Shown here: positions 37,433 through 49,687 of the stretch, piece after piece
Layout: each line of letters opens with the position of its first letter
How positions within the stretch are numbered: position 1 is the first letter of the stretch
NCBI RefSeq assembly: GCF_010015445.1
Contig: NC_053127.1
Coordinates: forward strand, 9,132,276-9,196,275
DNA from: Perca fluviatilis
Taxonomy: Eukaryota > Chordata > Actinopteri > Perciformes > Percidae
Direction of reading: 5' to 3'
Length of the DNA: 64,000 bases
The notes under the pieces: generated by a model
The model's input: only the letters and a program-made list of their open reading frames with translations
Told to the model about the DNA's origin: nothing
Databases searched by the model: none
Made by a program: the position numbers and the translations under genes

Positions 37433-38964
37433 GCGAGCACTCACATCTCTCAGACACGTACACACACATTCTGCCTGCTGACAACAAAGCTGCTGGGAGG
37501 AGGGAGGGATGATGAAGCGAATCCAAAATTCAATCGACTGTGTGTTCTTGTTTTGAGCAGAAGGCACAAAGTGTACTGTACTGTGCGAGGCCATAAAACT
37601 CTCACTCTCTACCAAACAAGAAAGAAAAAACAGCCTTTGGTAGAGACACAGACGTTTCAGCAATCACCCTCCATCAAAACACTTTGTCTCGCATACAAAA
37701 ATAAGACTTGGCATCAGAGCGGAATACCAAATCAGGCCCATTAAGGGAGCACAGGGGCACTCGCTACTTAGCAACCAAAAGGATTTAAAGCTGCAATATC
37801 CCTGTAATAAAAGGAATAAGATCAAGTCTTCCTGTTTTTTTCTGCTTGTCTGAAAATAGAGAGGGCTGAAAAGTCAACTTTGAGCGTCCCTGTCTAACTT
37901 TTGATTGGCAGGCTTTAAGGCCCTGAGACACCAAGCCGACGGCTAGGAACTAGTGGCGACAGAGGCAGACTGTGGCGTCGCCTTTATCTTGGCCAAAACT
38001 TAGCACTAGAACACACCGCAGAGACTACAACCAGAGGCCAAGTACCAGGTACGTTCTGTGCATGCGTGCAAGGAAATAAATCTCCATACCAGCAGGCTGC
38101 GGTAATCTTTTCGTCATACAAAATGGGAAACCGGATACAAACGTTGCTATGATACCCACAACAAACAGCGATCGCTCGAATCGAGCAGCGGTCCCTCCGC
38201 TTCACCCCTGCCGGGAAAACAGCGTAACTTTTGACCAGTTTCGACAGCTCTCTTGTCTATAGAATTGATCAGACGAGACGAAAAACAAGAAGAGCCTTCT
38301 GCGTGCGCTCTCAGCCAATCAGATGGACTGGCTGTTCAGCCGACTGCGATTCAACATGCATAATCACCAACACTGCCCAATCAAGAATGGGAAGAAGAAA
38401 AAGAAAAGCAATACCAACAATATCACCATTAGCTTGCGTTACATTCCCGTTGTTTCAAATTAAGTTTCCCTCTAAAGTTATAACCCCCCCCCCTCGGTCT
38501 GAGAAAAGGTTTTGTATGTTGCCAGGAAGTAAATTATTTCTTGCTCGGTACTCTTCTTGCTTGTGCAGTCTTCCACCAGATCGCTGAATTTCAATGCATG
38601 TGACTTTAAAAACAGATTGTTAGCGTGTTCCCGATATCCAACATTGTTTACTATCCTTTTGGCTCTTTTTTTTTTGTAGTAGGCCTATGCATAATGATTG
38701 TGTGGTGCTTTTGTAGGTGTTGCCCCACACCTCCACACAGTAATTCAGATACAGAACTGCAACACTTCTCGCCAACCTTTGCTTGCACATATTTTATATG
38801 AGAAAGCACAGCAGATCTTGTGGTCTAATATCACACCCAGAAATTTATTTTCATTTCCTCGTTCTATGATCACATTGTCTATCGTAACTTGTAAACTAAC
38901 AGCCCTGAGAAGCTGTCCTGAGCGTGGCGCTGGAGGGAAGCTCATGGAGTGTCCACAATGAAAA

Positions 38965-39035
38965 AGGGTTCATCCTCTGGGGCGCCTGCAAGTGCACATT
39001 TCATCTAAATCAAACCATTAGATTGTTATTTTCCG
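38965..39035 (-). repeat. Dispersed repeat fragment, copy 4
   Basis: On the minus strand, TGCAGGCGCCCCAGAGGATG followed by AACCC matches the CCAGAGGATGAA core of the family at 10605 and 22570. The fragment is short and diverged. Confidence 0.3.
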
Positions 39036-40299
39036 TGTGTATAGATTGCCAAAGTCCTGGTTAGCTACTGTTCCACTAGCTTGCGTAACTTAATAAAAGG
39101 GTTTCCTATATCGGTCTCTCTAAGACAAACGAGCAGACAGATGGACAGGCCAACATTGCCATTCTATAGATCAAAATATTTCACATACTTCAGCCCCTAT
39201 AAATGCCATTTAATGCCAAAGTATGAGTTGCACTGCTCTGCAATTACATGCTAGAAAACATTATTTAGTTTAGTTATTTAGAGACATTCTTTGCTGGTAA
39301 GTGACACATTTCTCAGCAGTGCAAGTTGCCAAATAATGCCCACAGAGGCTCTTCCAGGAAGGCAGCAACAGGTCAGGTAGAACCATGCCAAGTTAAATGA
39401 CATTTAAAGGTAACTGACTATCTAGTCCGACTATGCTTCCAGGCACAGAGCTGTCAACCAGACCCTATCATCCAGAGGACCATCACTCAGTCCCATACTG
39501 TTTTTATGTTTTATTTCTTTGAAAACACTGCTTTGCCAAGAAGCCCAAAGGCACAGGTTCACATAGTTCTGGTTAAAGAGGGCAGCTGATCAGAGTAACA
39601 TGTTTCCAGTGAAGTCACATGTGCTCAGGACAAAGGGTCCCCCTTTGTCTGGTAGGAAAATAAAATTATCAGTCTGACAGTGATGGCTGATGCTACAGTA
39701 TTATAGGTTGACCCCTGTCTTGTGTCACCTCTCACTTCTGTCCCCCGACGTGCCCTCCTTTCATGTAATATAACCCAGCTGAGATTTGTCAAGCTGCATA
39801 ATCCCAGTATGTGTGTTTGGAACAGTAAATCAACAGGTCAGGGGAAGTATTACCAGAAGTGCAGGGGAAAGGGGGGAGGGAGAGGGGGCTTTAAGTTGCA
39901 GAGAAGGAGTAATGTTATGCTACTAAAGTATGAGCTACTGCTGCTTATCCACTCGGTCTGTCATCTGTGTTAATGTACCTAGGGAAACAGCAGTGATATA
40001 TGTATGTGTGTGTGTGCGCATGCATGCAGGACAGAACATCAGCTGTGGTAAAAAGAAAAAGTACATGCAAACTGCTTAACACTTTGAGCCATACTTCAAT
40101 TTTTTTGTGAACTACTTCTTTTCCTATGACTTGCTTTTAATAGCGCTTTCCCCCCTTACCACCCCTCCCTCTCCTGTCTCCCTTCTCACACACGCACACA
40201 CACACATGCACGCACATATACACACATTTAGGAATTTGAGGCCTGGAAGGCAGTCAAGTTTCATTAATTTCTGGGTTTGAGTACAGTACAGTGTGTTCC

Positions 40300-40620
40300 T
40301 GGACTCACATCTGCGAGCGATCATAAATGCTGGAATGCTGGCAGAACATCCAGACCTGCCGGCACAAATATGTCGTCATCACTGTGAGGGAAGAGCCGGC
40401 ACGGAGCCAAAACAGCCGACAATCCAGCAGCCAAACAAACGCCACGGAGATAGAAACACAGACAAAGAGCAAGTGGAAAGCAGCCCTCCCGCCTCGCCGT
40501 GTTCATATCCAAATTCTTTGCATTTTTCCTCTTCTAAATGCTCTGGACATTTACGTGGGCATTTTACTCCCACACTCAGACTGGAATCAGATTGGGATCA
40601 GATTGGAACAAAGCTTTTAA
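40300..40620. promoter_or_regulatory. Candidate conserved non-coding block
   Basis: Complex sequence carries TCATATCCAAATTCTTTGCA and CTCTGGACATTTACGTGGGC. GGAATCAGATTGGGATCAGA at 40582 contains a short tandem duplication. There is no repeat signature otherwise. Confidence 0.22.
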
Positions 40621-40971
40621 TTTTAGGCAGCCAAGATGAACATCTGGTCAGGGACAGGAGGAAAACTAGACTTTGGCTAACCCTGGTACACTTACAATAA
40701 TGTTAGTTATTGTGTAACGCTCAGGTCAAATACACCGTATGACAAATTAGATGTTACTCAGGTGCACAGGCCCCTTACAGGAGTAGACAGTATTTCTCTG
40801 TATATAGCATACTTTAGTCTCTTTAAAATCCACTTCATTTATTTGGTTCTATTATTTTTTTAATACAATTTTAATGAAAATTATGTCAATACTTTTTTTG
40901 TCTCTTGTAGTCAGAGTGGGAAAGTATTTTATATAGTAGAAATTGTCTATTTCTACACATTGTGGCTTTAA

Positions 40972-41782
40972 AGGGTAACTACCGTTTTTTTCAACCTTGG
41001 AACAACATTCTTTGACATTGGTCCAGTATTAAGCAAGATCGCTGCAGTGGGCAGCGGCGGAACAAGCTACAATGTAAGTTAGTAGGGCAATTGTCCAGCT
41101 TGTATTTATCTTCACAAAAGTGCTCTTTTTGTCACTGACAGGCTCAGATTAATATTCCAAGTGTCTGACATTATGGAAAGGATTTCTAAGTAGGTCGACC
41201 TTTCTGGTAAAGAGTAAGATCCTTTTTTTAAACATAAAATCATCCACGAAATTGCGTTCGCTAAACCCACCAGACTCCATGTAAATAAATAGTGATTTTA
41301 GCATCGTAAAATACACATTCATTCAAAGTCGACAGAAACAAAATAAAACTATGAAAAGCCGTTTTGGGTCGTCTTTCTACTTTTCCAACCATCACAACTC
41401 TAGTTTTGGTTGAAATGAACACACAGATTATCAATTAATGTGAAAATATGTTGGCTCTATACACACTAAACGTATTGCTTTTTTAAAATAGAGTTTGGTG
41501 GGTTTAGCGCTAGCGACTTCAGAGTTGTTTCTGGTTAAACAGATAGGTCTCAAAGAGGTTTTAAAGCTCGACCTCCTTAGAAATCCTTTCCATAATGTTG
41601 TCAGACACTTAGAATATTAATCTGAGCCTGTCAGTGACAAAAAGAGCACTTTTGTGAAGGTAAATACAAGCTGGACAACTGCCCCATAACTTACATTGTA
41701 GCTCGTTTCGTCGCTGCCCACTGCAGCAATCTTGCTTAAAACTGGACCAATGTCAAAGATTGTTGAAAAAAGTGGTTACCCT
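40972..41782. mobile_element. Palindromic foldback/MITE-like element with about 300-bp inverted arms
   Basis: The left arm (40972-41277) starts AGGGTAACTACCG and the right arm (41491-41782) ends GTTACCCT. The arms are diverged inverted copies of each other along their full length, sharing for example TGACATTGGTCCAG, GTCACTGACAGGCTCAGATT and GCTAAACCCACCA with their complements. A 213-bp AT-rich spacer separates them. No reading frame for a transposase is present. Target duplication is not clear, so the superfamily is not assigned. Confidence 0.75.
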
Positions 41783-42929
41783 GTAAGTAATCAACAAATC
41801 CCAGCTTTTTTTTTTTTTTTTTAAGCAGACAACCCTAAAAAGATCAACCAACAGAGAACATAATGCTATGCTACCAACTGAGGTGTCATAAAAAACAAAC
41901 TCCCTTCAGGGCTAGTCAGAAACACTATTCTAAACTGCAAACCTCACTCTGGAAATATACTGTACTGGCTGACTAATGCACAAACCAGACACAGGCATAC
42001 CAAACGAATGAAGCCTGTGTGACACACTGTCAGACAATGCTAGCATATGACCCCAAATGCCAGGGGATTATCATGTAAAGTCACGTTTTCATCAATAATT
42101 CCTTTGGTTAGCGACTGCATCCCCCAGAAGCTCTGACTACAGATATGTCATAGACTAACTGGATTGCAAGTACAGTTTACCTAAGAATTGGGCTTGACAT
42201 CCTATACGATACGCAGACCAAAACAATATCTTTTTAAGACCCTTTTAAGTACTGTTTACAAAGTATAAACATATGAACCCATTTTTCTTCTCCCTAATTT
42301 GCTAAATCAGTGCCAATCAATGTGAAATACAAACATGTTATTTTATTCTTTTAAGTATCCCTGATATAGAGCAGGTAATATCCAAAGAAAAAAATGATTA
42401 AGAATATATCCAAGCAAGTAATGCCCTATTCCAGGACTTTTTGACTATCAATGAATGAGAAGTTTAAGTTGGTATTAAAATAGCCCAGAATACAAACGAT
42501 TGCAATATAATGCCTCCACTTTAAGGAACACTCATGAAAAATCCTTGGAGGCTAGTGGAGCAGAAACTAGCCAAAAAAACTGTCCCTATTAAATTCGACT
42601 GAGAAATCGAGTAATATCTGCTGTAATATGTGCAATCAGCTGTTCATAGTGCAGCTGAAGATCTGCCAGGAATGTTGTAAATGCCACCTGAAAGTCCTCT
42701 GTTAACTTTTAACACATGCTACATATATTTACCACTGTAAAAGAGTACGGTAAAGGAAACGGGAAGGTGAATAAAGACAATCCCCCATGCTTTGTACTTA
42801 AATACTCTTTTTGGTTCCCACACTATCAGGCGATACATTACGGAGACAATCTCTCCATTTATATATTATCACAATTTGCCCTTGAGCGACACACTTAGCC
42901 TGCGACTGCTAGTTTAATAAAGATGGATA

Positions 42930-43715
42930 TTTTTAAGTGTGCTTTTGCCAGAAATCTAGGTTTCATCTTTGACCCAGCATTAAAATTTGACAAACAAATT
43001 AGTTCTGTTGTCAAAGGTAGCTTTTTTCATCTCAGGACTATTGCTAAACTAAAATCCTTCCTGTTGTAAGGACTTGGAGACTGTTATTCATGCTCTCACT
43101 TCGTCTCGTATTGACTACTGCAATTCCTTGTATTCTGGGATTAGCCAATCATCTTTATCACGCCTGCAGCTTGTCCAGAATGCTAGATTGTTGACTGGTA
43201 CCAGAAGGAGGGACCATAATTCCCCGATATTGGCTTCTCTTCACTGGTTACCGGGTCAAATATAGAATCGATTTTAAGGTAATGTTACTTGTTTTAAAGG
43301 CATTACATGGATTGGCCCCTTTTTTATATTGCTGATCTGCTTACCCTACATCACTCCTTCACGAACCTAAGATCGTCTAATCAGTTCCTTTTAGCTATTC
43401 CACAGTCTCGGATGAAAACAAAGGGTGATCGTGCCTTCTCCGTTGTGGCCCCGAGACTCTGGAACAAACTTCCCATTCATATCAGGTCCTCCTCTACTGC
43501 CGAGATCTTTAAGTCTCGTCTTAAAACACATTTTTATTCTTTGGCGTATGATGTTTAGGGACATTTGTATAGAAGTGTGTTGTTTGTATGATGTCCATTG
43601 TGTCTATATGTTTATTGTCTTCCTTTGTTTTTATAACATAATATAACTTTGTACAGCACTTTGTTCAGCCTAGGTTGGTTTTAAATGTGTTCTATAAATA
43701 AATTGACTTGACTTG
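42930..43715 (+). mobile_element. 5'-truncated, dead non-LTR retrotransposon 3' end (L2/CR1-like)
   Basis: The plus strand encodes in pieces the C-terminal part of a reverse-transcriptase polyprotein typical of fish L2/CR1-group LINEs: NLGFIFDPALKF, then DYCNSLYSGISQSSLSRLQL and LASLHWLP, then DRAFSVVAPRLWNKLP and FKSRLKTHFYSLA. Stop codons and frame changes near 43068 and 43264 and around 43320 break it. The catalytic RT core lies upstream in full elements and is missing here. A 3' UTR follows (GTACAGCACTTTG, then TCTATAAATAAATTGACTTG), ending in a short TGACT repeat at about 43715, as in L2-type tails. The insertion is sense to the plus strand and antisense to zbtb16. Confidence 0.82.
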
Positions 43716-43966
43716 CTTAAAAGAAGTGATTCCGGTCTCACACACATAACCATCTGGCTAATCCAGCAACCCTTTACTACATATACATAATGTTACAGGA
43801 GGATTAACACACTATAAAGGCAATAAGACGAAAAGTTGGTGGTAAGGAAAATGGTGATATGGGTGTTCAGGGAGAGTTTTATGGGTAATCTTATTATGCT
43901 GCAACAACTCGCTCGGAAAACAAACTGTGAATCATATCAGTCTGGTCTGGTCTTGTTTGATGAGCT

Positions 43967-43968
<2 letters not shown>

Positions 43969-44036
<68 letters not shown>
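43969..44036. repeat. (AC)34 microsatellite
   Basis: A pure run of 68 bases. Confidence 0.98.
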
Positions 44037-44038
<2 letters not shown>

Positions 44039-44616
44039 CCGTACACACACACAAGATTTAAAAGACAGATTATTTTGGATATGGCAGATAAAGTACAGTT
44101 TAACTGATATTATTAAAACTACACTGGTATGTCTGTTTGAAGGCCTTGACCTGAATGAATTCTAATGTCATGTTTTCATTACTGCTAAATATTCTTGGAA
44201 CTTTTTCCGATTGAGCCCATGTGTGAATAATAATATTTCTTTAAAGCAGCTGGAGCGAAATAGTTAGAAAACAAACATCCGAGGGTCAAGAAGTAGAGGG
44301 GTGATTTACACAAGGACACCAACGAAAATGTCTAACTGGAGAGACCTCCTGTCGGTAAGGGCAAAGGACAAATTCAAGTAACGGCAAGAGACTCGGTTGT
44401 TTAGATTACCAAGTGCCGATGGTACCGCGGCCATGTCCTGCCTCCTGCACGCTCTACCCAGGCGCCACCCCACGCCTAAACCAGAGTCTTTCTCTGTGTG
44501 TGTCATCTAAACACGCAACAAACAGCCGTACACGAACTTTGACTAAATAATATACAATCAGAGTCGGTCTACGGAGAGCCATTTCACTCCCTATTAAGCC
44601 CCATTGTAACATATTT

Positions 44617-45354
44617 GGTTGCAGTTCCACCAGAGTTCCACTGGGGGTGATCGCAGGCAAGTGCAAAATGAATGGAACTCTATGGAGCTAGACGGCTAAA
44701 TTTGTCTATTTCGCCTGATTGCCGTTGACAAATCTCAGATTTGATTGTAGTTTTTTGCAAGTTCAACATGGATTATAGGTCGAAAGTTGAATGAACGAGT
44801 ACTTATGTCCTTTTGATTTCTTACAGGTTGAGTCGTTGCTGCCCATAGCACGCTAGCATTCTGCTAATGAATGCTGATTGGTCAGTGAAGGACTGATTAC
44901 GACCAGAGATCCCGCTTGACGGCATCCGAAGCGGAACCAGAATGTCAGAGTGAATATTTCGGCGAGGTCTTTAACACATTAGCAAACCTCTTTCTAGCAC
45001 GTGTATTAACAGGGAGAGCCGAACCTGTTAGCTGTGTTGTCGATGCCTCGAGAGAACAAAGGAAGCGACTCAGAGCTTGCCGTAAAGCAGTATCTCCGGC
45101 CGTACGATGTGTATGACGTCACTGACATTTTAAAAGGCTTTTTAGAACAAAAAAGCCACTTTAAAAAAAAAATCTAAACACCCAGCAGTGTGTATTTCCT
45201 TATCCTCCCCTTTCGAATGCAACATTCAAATTACTGGACAAAAAATGATATCCTGAGAGAAGAGGATTTTGAGGGGTATAGCTCCATAGAGTCCCATTCA
45301 CGCTGCACTCGCCTGTGAGCGCCCCCTATATGGAACCAGAGTGGAACTGCAACC
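44617..45354. mobile_element. MITE with about 75-bp terminal inverted repeats
   Basis: The left end GGTTGCAGTTCCACCAGAGT (44617) and the complement of the right end GGTTGCAGTTCCACTCTGGT (ending 45354) match for about 75 bp with scattered differences, down to CTCTATGGAGCTA on both sides. The interior of about 590 bp is moderately GC-rich, with no transposase frame. No convincing target duplication is visible, so the superfamily is open. Confidence 0.7.
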
Positions 45355-45598
45355 AGTTCAGAAGCCGGAAGTATCGAGAGAGTGGAACTTCTTCCCTTAT
45401 TAGAAATTCTTTGATACAATCTAAAACTGGAACCAGGATCAGGAACCATTGGATCAAAGAATGAGTAAAGAAAATTATGAATCTGACCAGACATTCAACG
45501 CAAACTTTAGATACGAGACAGTTTTTGACTCGGCTACGGCCGCATTTCGCTCAACACAAAAATAGTAGGTCCAGTTTCAGCACCTGATTGATTTCAGA

Positions 45599-45618
45599 AT
45601 TATTATTATTATTATTAT
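45599..45618. repeat. (ATT)6 repeat
   Basis: A short pure trinucleotide tract. Confidence 0.95.
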
Positions 45619-46103
45619 CATCATGGGGTTTTATTGTGGTTTGACTGCCATTTCAAGACTGTAATCAAGTACACATCTAGGTGAAACATGAAGTATATGG
45701 ATTTTTTGGGATAATCTTTCACAGTTTACTCAAAATACTGGCTTAATTGTCCATCGGCAGTGTGAAAGTGCTGCTATGATTCAAAGAAAACAACATGTAG
45801 GACCTCAAAATGCACCCAAATGGGGCTGAGTCACAGCTCTCCACCCTCCTCTAACCCCCATCTGCAGGCTTCAGCTCAGCAAACACTGTCAAATACTAAA
45901 CGTCAGGCGGAGATAAAAAAAAAAAAAAAAGAAAAAAAGAAAAGAAAACAACGTGGTGAGAGGACTGAGACAGAACGAGACGAGAGGAAAGAAAATAAAT
46001 AGCTGGCACAAGGTAGACTGTACATACTGTACCCTCAGTGGTGGCAGGCAGCCCAGACTGGCGAGCCGCCAAGTTCTCCGTACAACAAGCACAGAGAGCG
46101 AGA

Positions 46104-46243
46104 GACCGACAGACAGACAGACAGGCAGACGGACGGACAGATAGACAGAGAGTGAGAGACAGAGTGGAAAGCAGAGAGGAGGGAGGAGGGAGGGGGGAGG
46201 GGGGAGGGGGGAGGAGGCAGTAGCAGCAGCAGCAGCGGCAGCG
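46104..46243 (+). repeat. Purine-rich GACA / GGGA / AGC composite low-complexity tract
   Basis: GACA-type repeats (46104-46150) are followed by a G-rich tract of GGGAGGAGGGAGGGGGGAGG type (46177-46217) with many runs of three or more G, which could form a G-quadruplex, then (AGC)n at 46218-46242. On the transcribed zbtb16 RNA (minus strand) this would read as a C-rich pyrimidine tract. Confidence 0.85.
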
Positions 46244-48382
46244 TCTGAAACGCTCCACATCCATGACACGCTGTGCATACAAAAAAGCCTCTCCACTCTC
46301 TCACTTCATCTCCCCAATATTCTGTCTTTTCTGAAGCGAGCTGAAGGATGATGGCGTCGGCGTAGGTGGAGGAGGGGCTGAGGTTGAGGGTTTTGGGACC
46401 CGGTGAAGTGTCATCATTACAGAAAGGCACGATAAAAAAAAAAATCGAGCCTTGAAAGTCAAACGGTGGAGGTGAGAAAAGAAAAGAAAAGAAAAAAAAA
46501 GAGACAACAAAAACTATCAAAGAAGCTTTGGCTCAGCGCTGTCTCTTCCCTAACCGTCGCCCGTCTCGACAGAAGCGCTTGTCTTGCCTTTAACGCCAGA
46601 CCAAAGCGGCTATGAATCAACACTGATGTGTGTAACAGTGCAGGTTGATGCCGTGCGTCAACACAGCCCCGCTTGGAAAGAGGAAAAAAAAAAGAGAAAA
46701 GAACGAAAGAAAAAAAGTTTGTGCACTTGCTGCCACAGTTGCTAAAAATACACTGCCCACATCTTCCGCCTGGTTGCCTTTCTCAAGGTGAATGTGCTTC
46801 TTCCTCGAGTTTTCAATGTTCTATTTTTTTTTTTTCCATTTGAAATCAACAGTTTTACCCTTATGTCAATGGGTACAAATTATGAATTACTGTTTACCTG
46901 TTGATACCATAGAGGATTTTTAAATGACCTACTTTCTATTGGAAATCTACTCAGATAATTATTTCCTCAGTTTGGTCTGAGCTAACACAAGCATCTCCTG
47001 AAGGACTATTTATATTAGTCTTCTTTCACACTTTATTAAAAAGGGAATCACGATCTCTCTAATCTTTCTGGTCTTAAAATCCCAAAGAGTCAGGTACCGG
47101 TCATTCTTTTCCTTCCATATACCTTACCTCTACAAAACCATGTAGTTCCCTCAAAATTAAACTTAAACAAAATGCTTTTTTGTTGTTGCAAAAGGCAGCA
47201 CACATGATGATATAAATGGGGTCATCACAAATATTAGACTTCTGATAGGTCGTATACAAAGCTAAAAACTTTAACATTATTTACACATCTACATGATTTT
47301 TGGTAATACTGTACATGTTTATGTACCAAGTCAAGAAAATAGCAGAATATGAATGAAAAAGGCCTCTTCTGCCACAAGCCTAATTTTTCCTGAAATTTTC
47401 AGATTTGTTAAATGCTACTTCCATTACACTTCTAATACTACTACTGTAACTAATGAACAATGGTAATGTATATGATTGACAGAGATAGCCTATAATGTAC
47501 TTGCCTTAAATGGTTACTGTTAACTACTACAACTAATACAATGACAAATTCCCAAAACACAAGTTTTAGGTTTTAGTGTTGCCATTTAGATCCATGTCAG
47601 CAGCCAGGGCATGTCTCTTTAAGGCTAATCTCCACTGGAGCATGCAGAGAGCTGCTCACACTTCAGGAACAGACAACATGTATCTGTGCACGAGATTGCC
47701 TCGACTCACCCTCAGTTTCCACTCTGTCATAACACCGGACTTAAAGAAAACGTTTGCAAAATGATTGCACAATATGATGTTACACAAAATAGGAGCCGGC
47801 TCCAGGAGGACAGAGGCTTTAGGGCTGGACTTTGTGTCAGGTGGAGCACGTAGCGGGGCAACACACTGCGAGACACATTCGCCAAAACATTTAGTACCCA
47901 ACGTGTTTCCGTGACAGAGCGTCTGCGACTTCTTTCTGCTTTGACAAGTGAGTGAGAAGAAGAGCAGCACGCATTTGCAGCAGGGACTCTGGAAATGGGG
48001 TGTAATTCTAAAATAAACAGTGAATATTTCCTCAGAGCAACTTTTTGTGTTTGACACGCTGAGTTGTGTGCTGAGCCAATTCACTGGCACAGCGTGAATT
48101 TCTCATTCATCTTTGTCACAACATAGCAGGAGTGTCAGCATCCATCTCAGTCATTGTTTAGGTTTGGGTGAAATACGAACAAACAAATCATCCCGGCAAT
48201 TATCGTTTTCTGCCTACTGTCAGTAGTTGGCTGAGGGGTGGGGTGTATCCCCCACCACCGACAACAACGACAACATTAATGCCAAGTAGACAAATCAGAC
48301 CACTTACTGGGACCTATTGGAAAACATACAGAGTATTGTGCAGACTGCTCAATCTCTGGGCCAACGTCAACACATGGATTTG

Positions 48383-48384
<2 letters not shown>

Positions 48385-48467
<83 letters not shown>
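48385..48467. repeat. (GT)41 microsatellite
   Basis: A pure run of 83 bases. A second, longer run lies 168 bp downstream. Confidence 0.98.
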
Positions 48468-48473
<6 letters not shown>

Positions 48474-48632
48474 GAAGGGGTTCCCTCAGAGGTCCCATGG
48501 CTTTTACAGTGTCTCAATAAACTATCTGCACTTAGGGCTTTAGGAATGAGGAGCTCTTTGCTGCCTATAAAAGACGGCCCATGCCATTAAAACAGTGCTG
48601 CGCTAAGTAGGCTCAGAGCACCGGGACTGCTG

Positions 48633-48733
<101 letters not shown>

Positions 48734-49589
48734 GGAGTGGGTGTAATAGTGTCAAACTGGACCAATCAATGTATCCTGTGTTCTGACTTGTACTGCCTTT
48801 CAGACCTCTAATGTCACCGACGTGTAGGGCTACAGGATGACGATGTGCAGGCACCTCTTTGGTTAAGTTTGCTCAGCTTTACTGGGCTGAAGAGTTTTTT
48901 CATCCATACATCACTGAAATTGGGGTATGCTTTACATTCACATTTTTAAAACTGGTATATTTATAGTGAAATAAAGCATGTGTAAGGCAAGCTATCCTTG
49001 AAAAATGCTGTCAGCTAGTGTAATTATTTTGGACCCACAATGCATTCCGATATACAGCTAAACTTTGTCAAATGTCAGAACAAGAAGTAACTGTAAAATT
49101 TGACTGTACTACAGCAATTTGTTACAGTGCAGCTCTCGGGCTGCAGAAACTTCAAAGTTAAAATCTATTGTAAATAAATATGTTAAAATCGGTTTTTAAT
49201 ACTGATGTTGTTGTACAATGTATTCATAGTAAATCAATCCCTTTTAATCTGTGAATGCTTGTAAACCCCATTTGTGAGATGTAAGAGTAAAAGCTTAAGT
49301 CAGGCCTTGCTTCAGGGTTTAAGAGCATAAATCTGCAAGAAAAAGAGATTCTCTCTCCCTTTAAAAAGGACCATGCCACTGCTTTTGCATGTTTAGCACA
49401 ATTATTTTTGAAACAATAATGCTAAAATGTAATAGCAGTAATGAATGTTCTCTTGTTAAAAAAAACCCAATCCCATCAGTAATTCCCTACAACCAGCAGT
49501 AAACCAAGCAATGAAACCAGAGCGCACTGCTAGCTCAACAGTGATCACCGTGTAGGGTTGTGGTTTTTGGGTTGGTCTGATTTCTTTAC

Positions 49590-49687
49590 CTGAATGAGAA
49601 AGCAAATGCATCCGTAGACGGAGGCTGTCCAGGAAGTTCTTTCCACATAGCTCACAGCCGTAGGTCTTCATTCCGCTGTGCATCTTC
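49590..49687 (-). CDS. zbtb16: zbtb16 (PLZF) internal coding exon, C2H2 zinc finger 3
   Basis: Read on the minus strand, this 98-bp exon encodes the end of one finger (KMHSGMK linker) and a complete C2H2 finger starting YGCELCGKNFLDSLRLRMH. Spacing is C-x2-C-x12-H-x3-H. The linker HSGMKTY and the core FLDSLRLRMHLL are those of finger 3 of ZBTB16/PLZF, a nuclear BTB zinc-finger transcriptional repressor acting in stem-cell maintenance, limb and axial patterning and innate-like lymphocytes (known of the family). The exon is preceded by a pyrimidine-rich tract and CAACAG acceptor and followed by a CAG|GTAAAG donor. It starts at the third base of a codon and ends after the first base of one, so its length is not a multiple of three. 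Compared with the mammalian finger as I recall it, Asn replaces Arg after GK and Ser replaces Ala before the last His. The choice between the a and b fish paralogues cannot be made from this exon. Confidence 0.94.

Noticed and set aside
37910..38590. GC-richer block starting GGCCCTGAGACACCAAGCCG as a transposon
   Set aside because: It resembles the start of a fish repeat, but no matching right terminus or target duplication could be found, so it is not listed as an element.
40293..40700. 135-codon open frame on the plus strand
   Set aside because: No homology is recognised and there is no sign of splice sites or codon bias. Overlapping frames of similar length occur on both strands.
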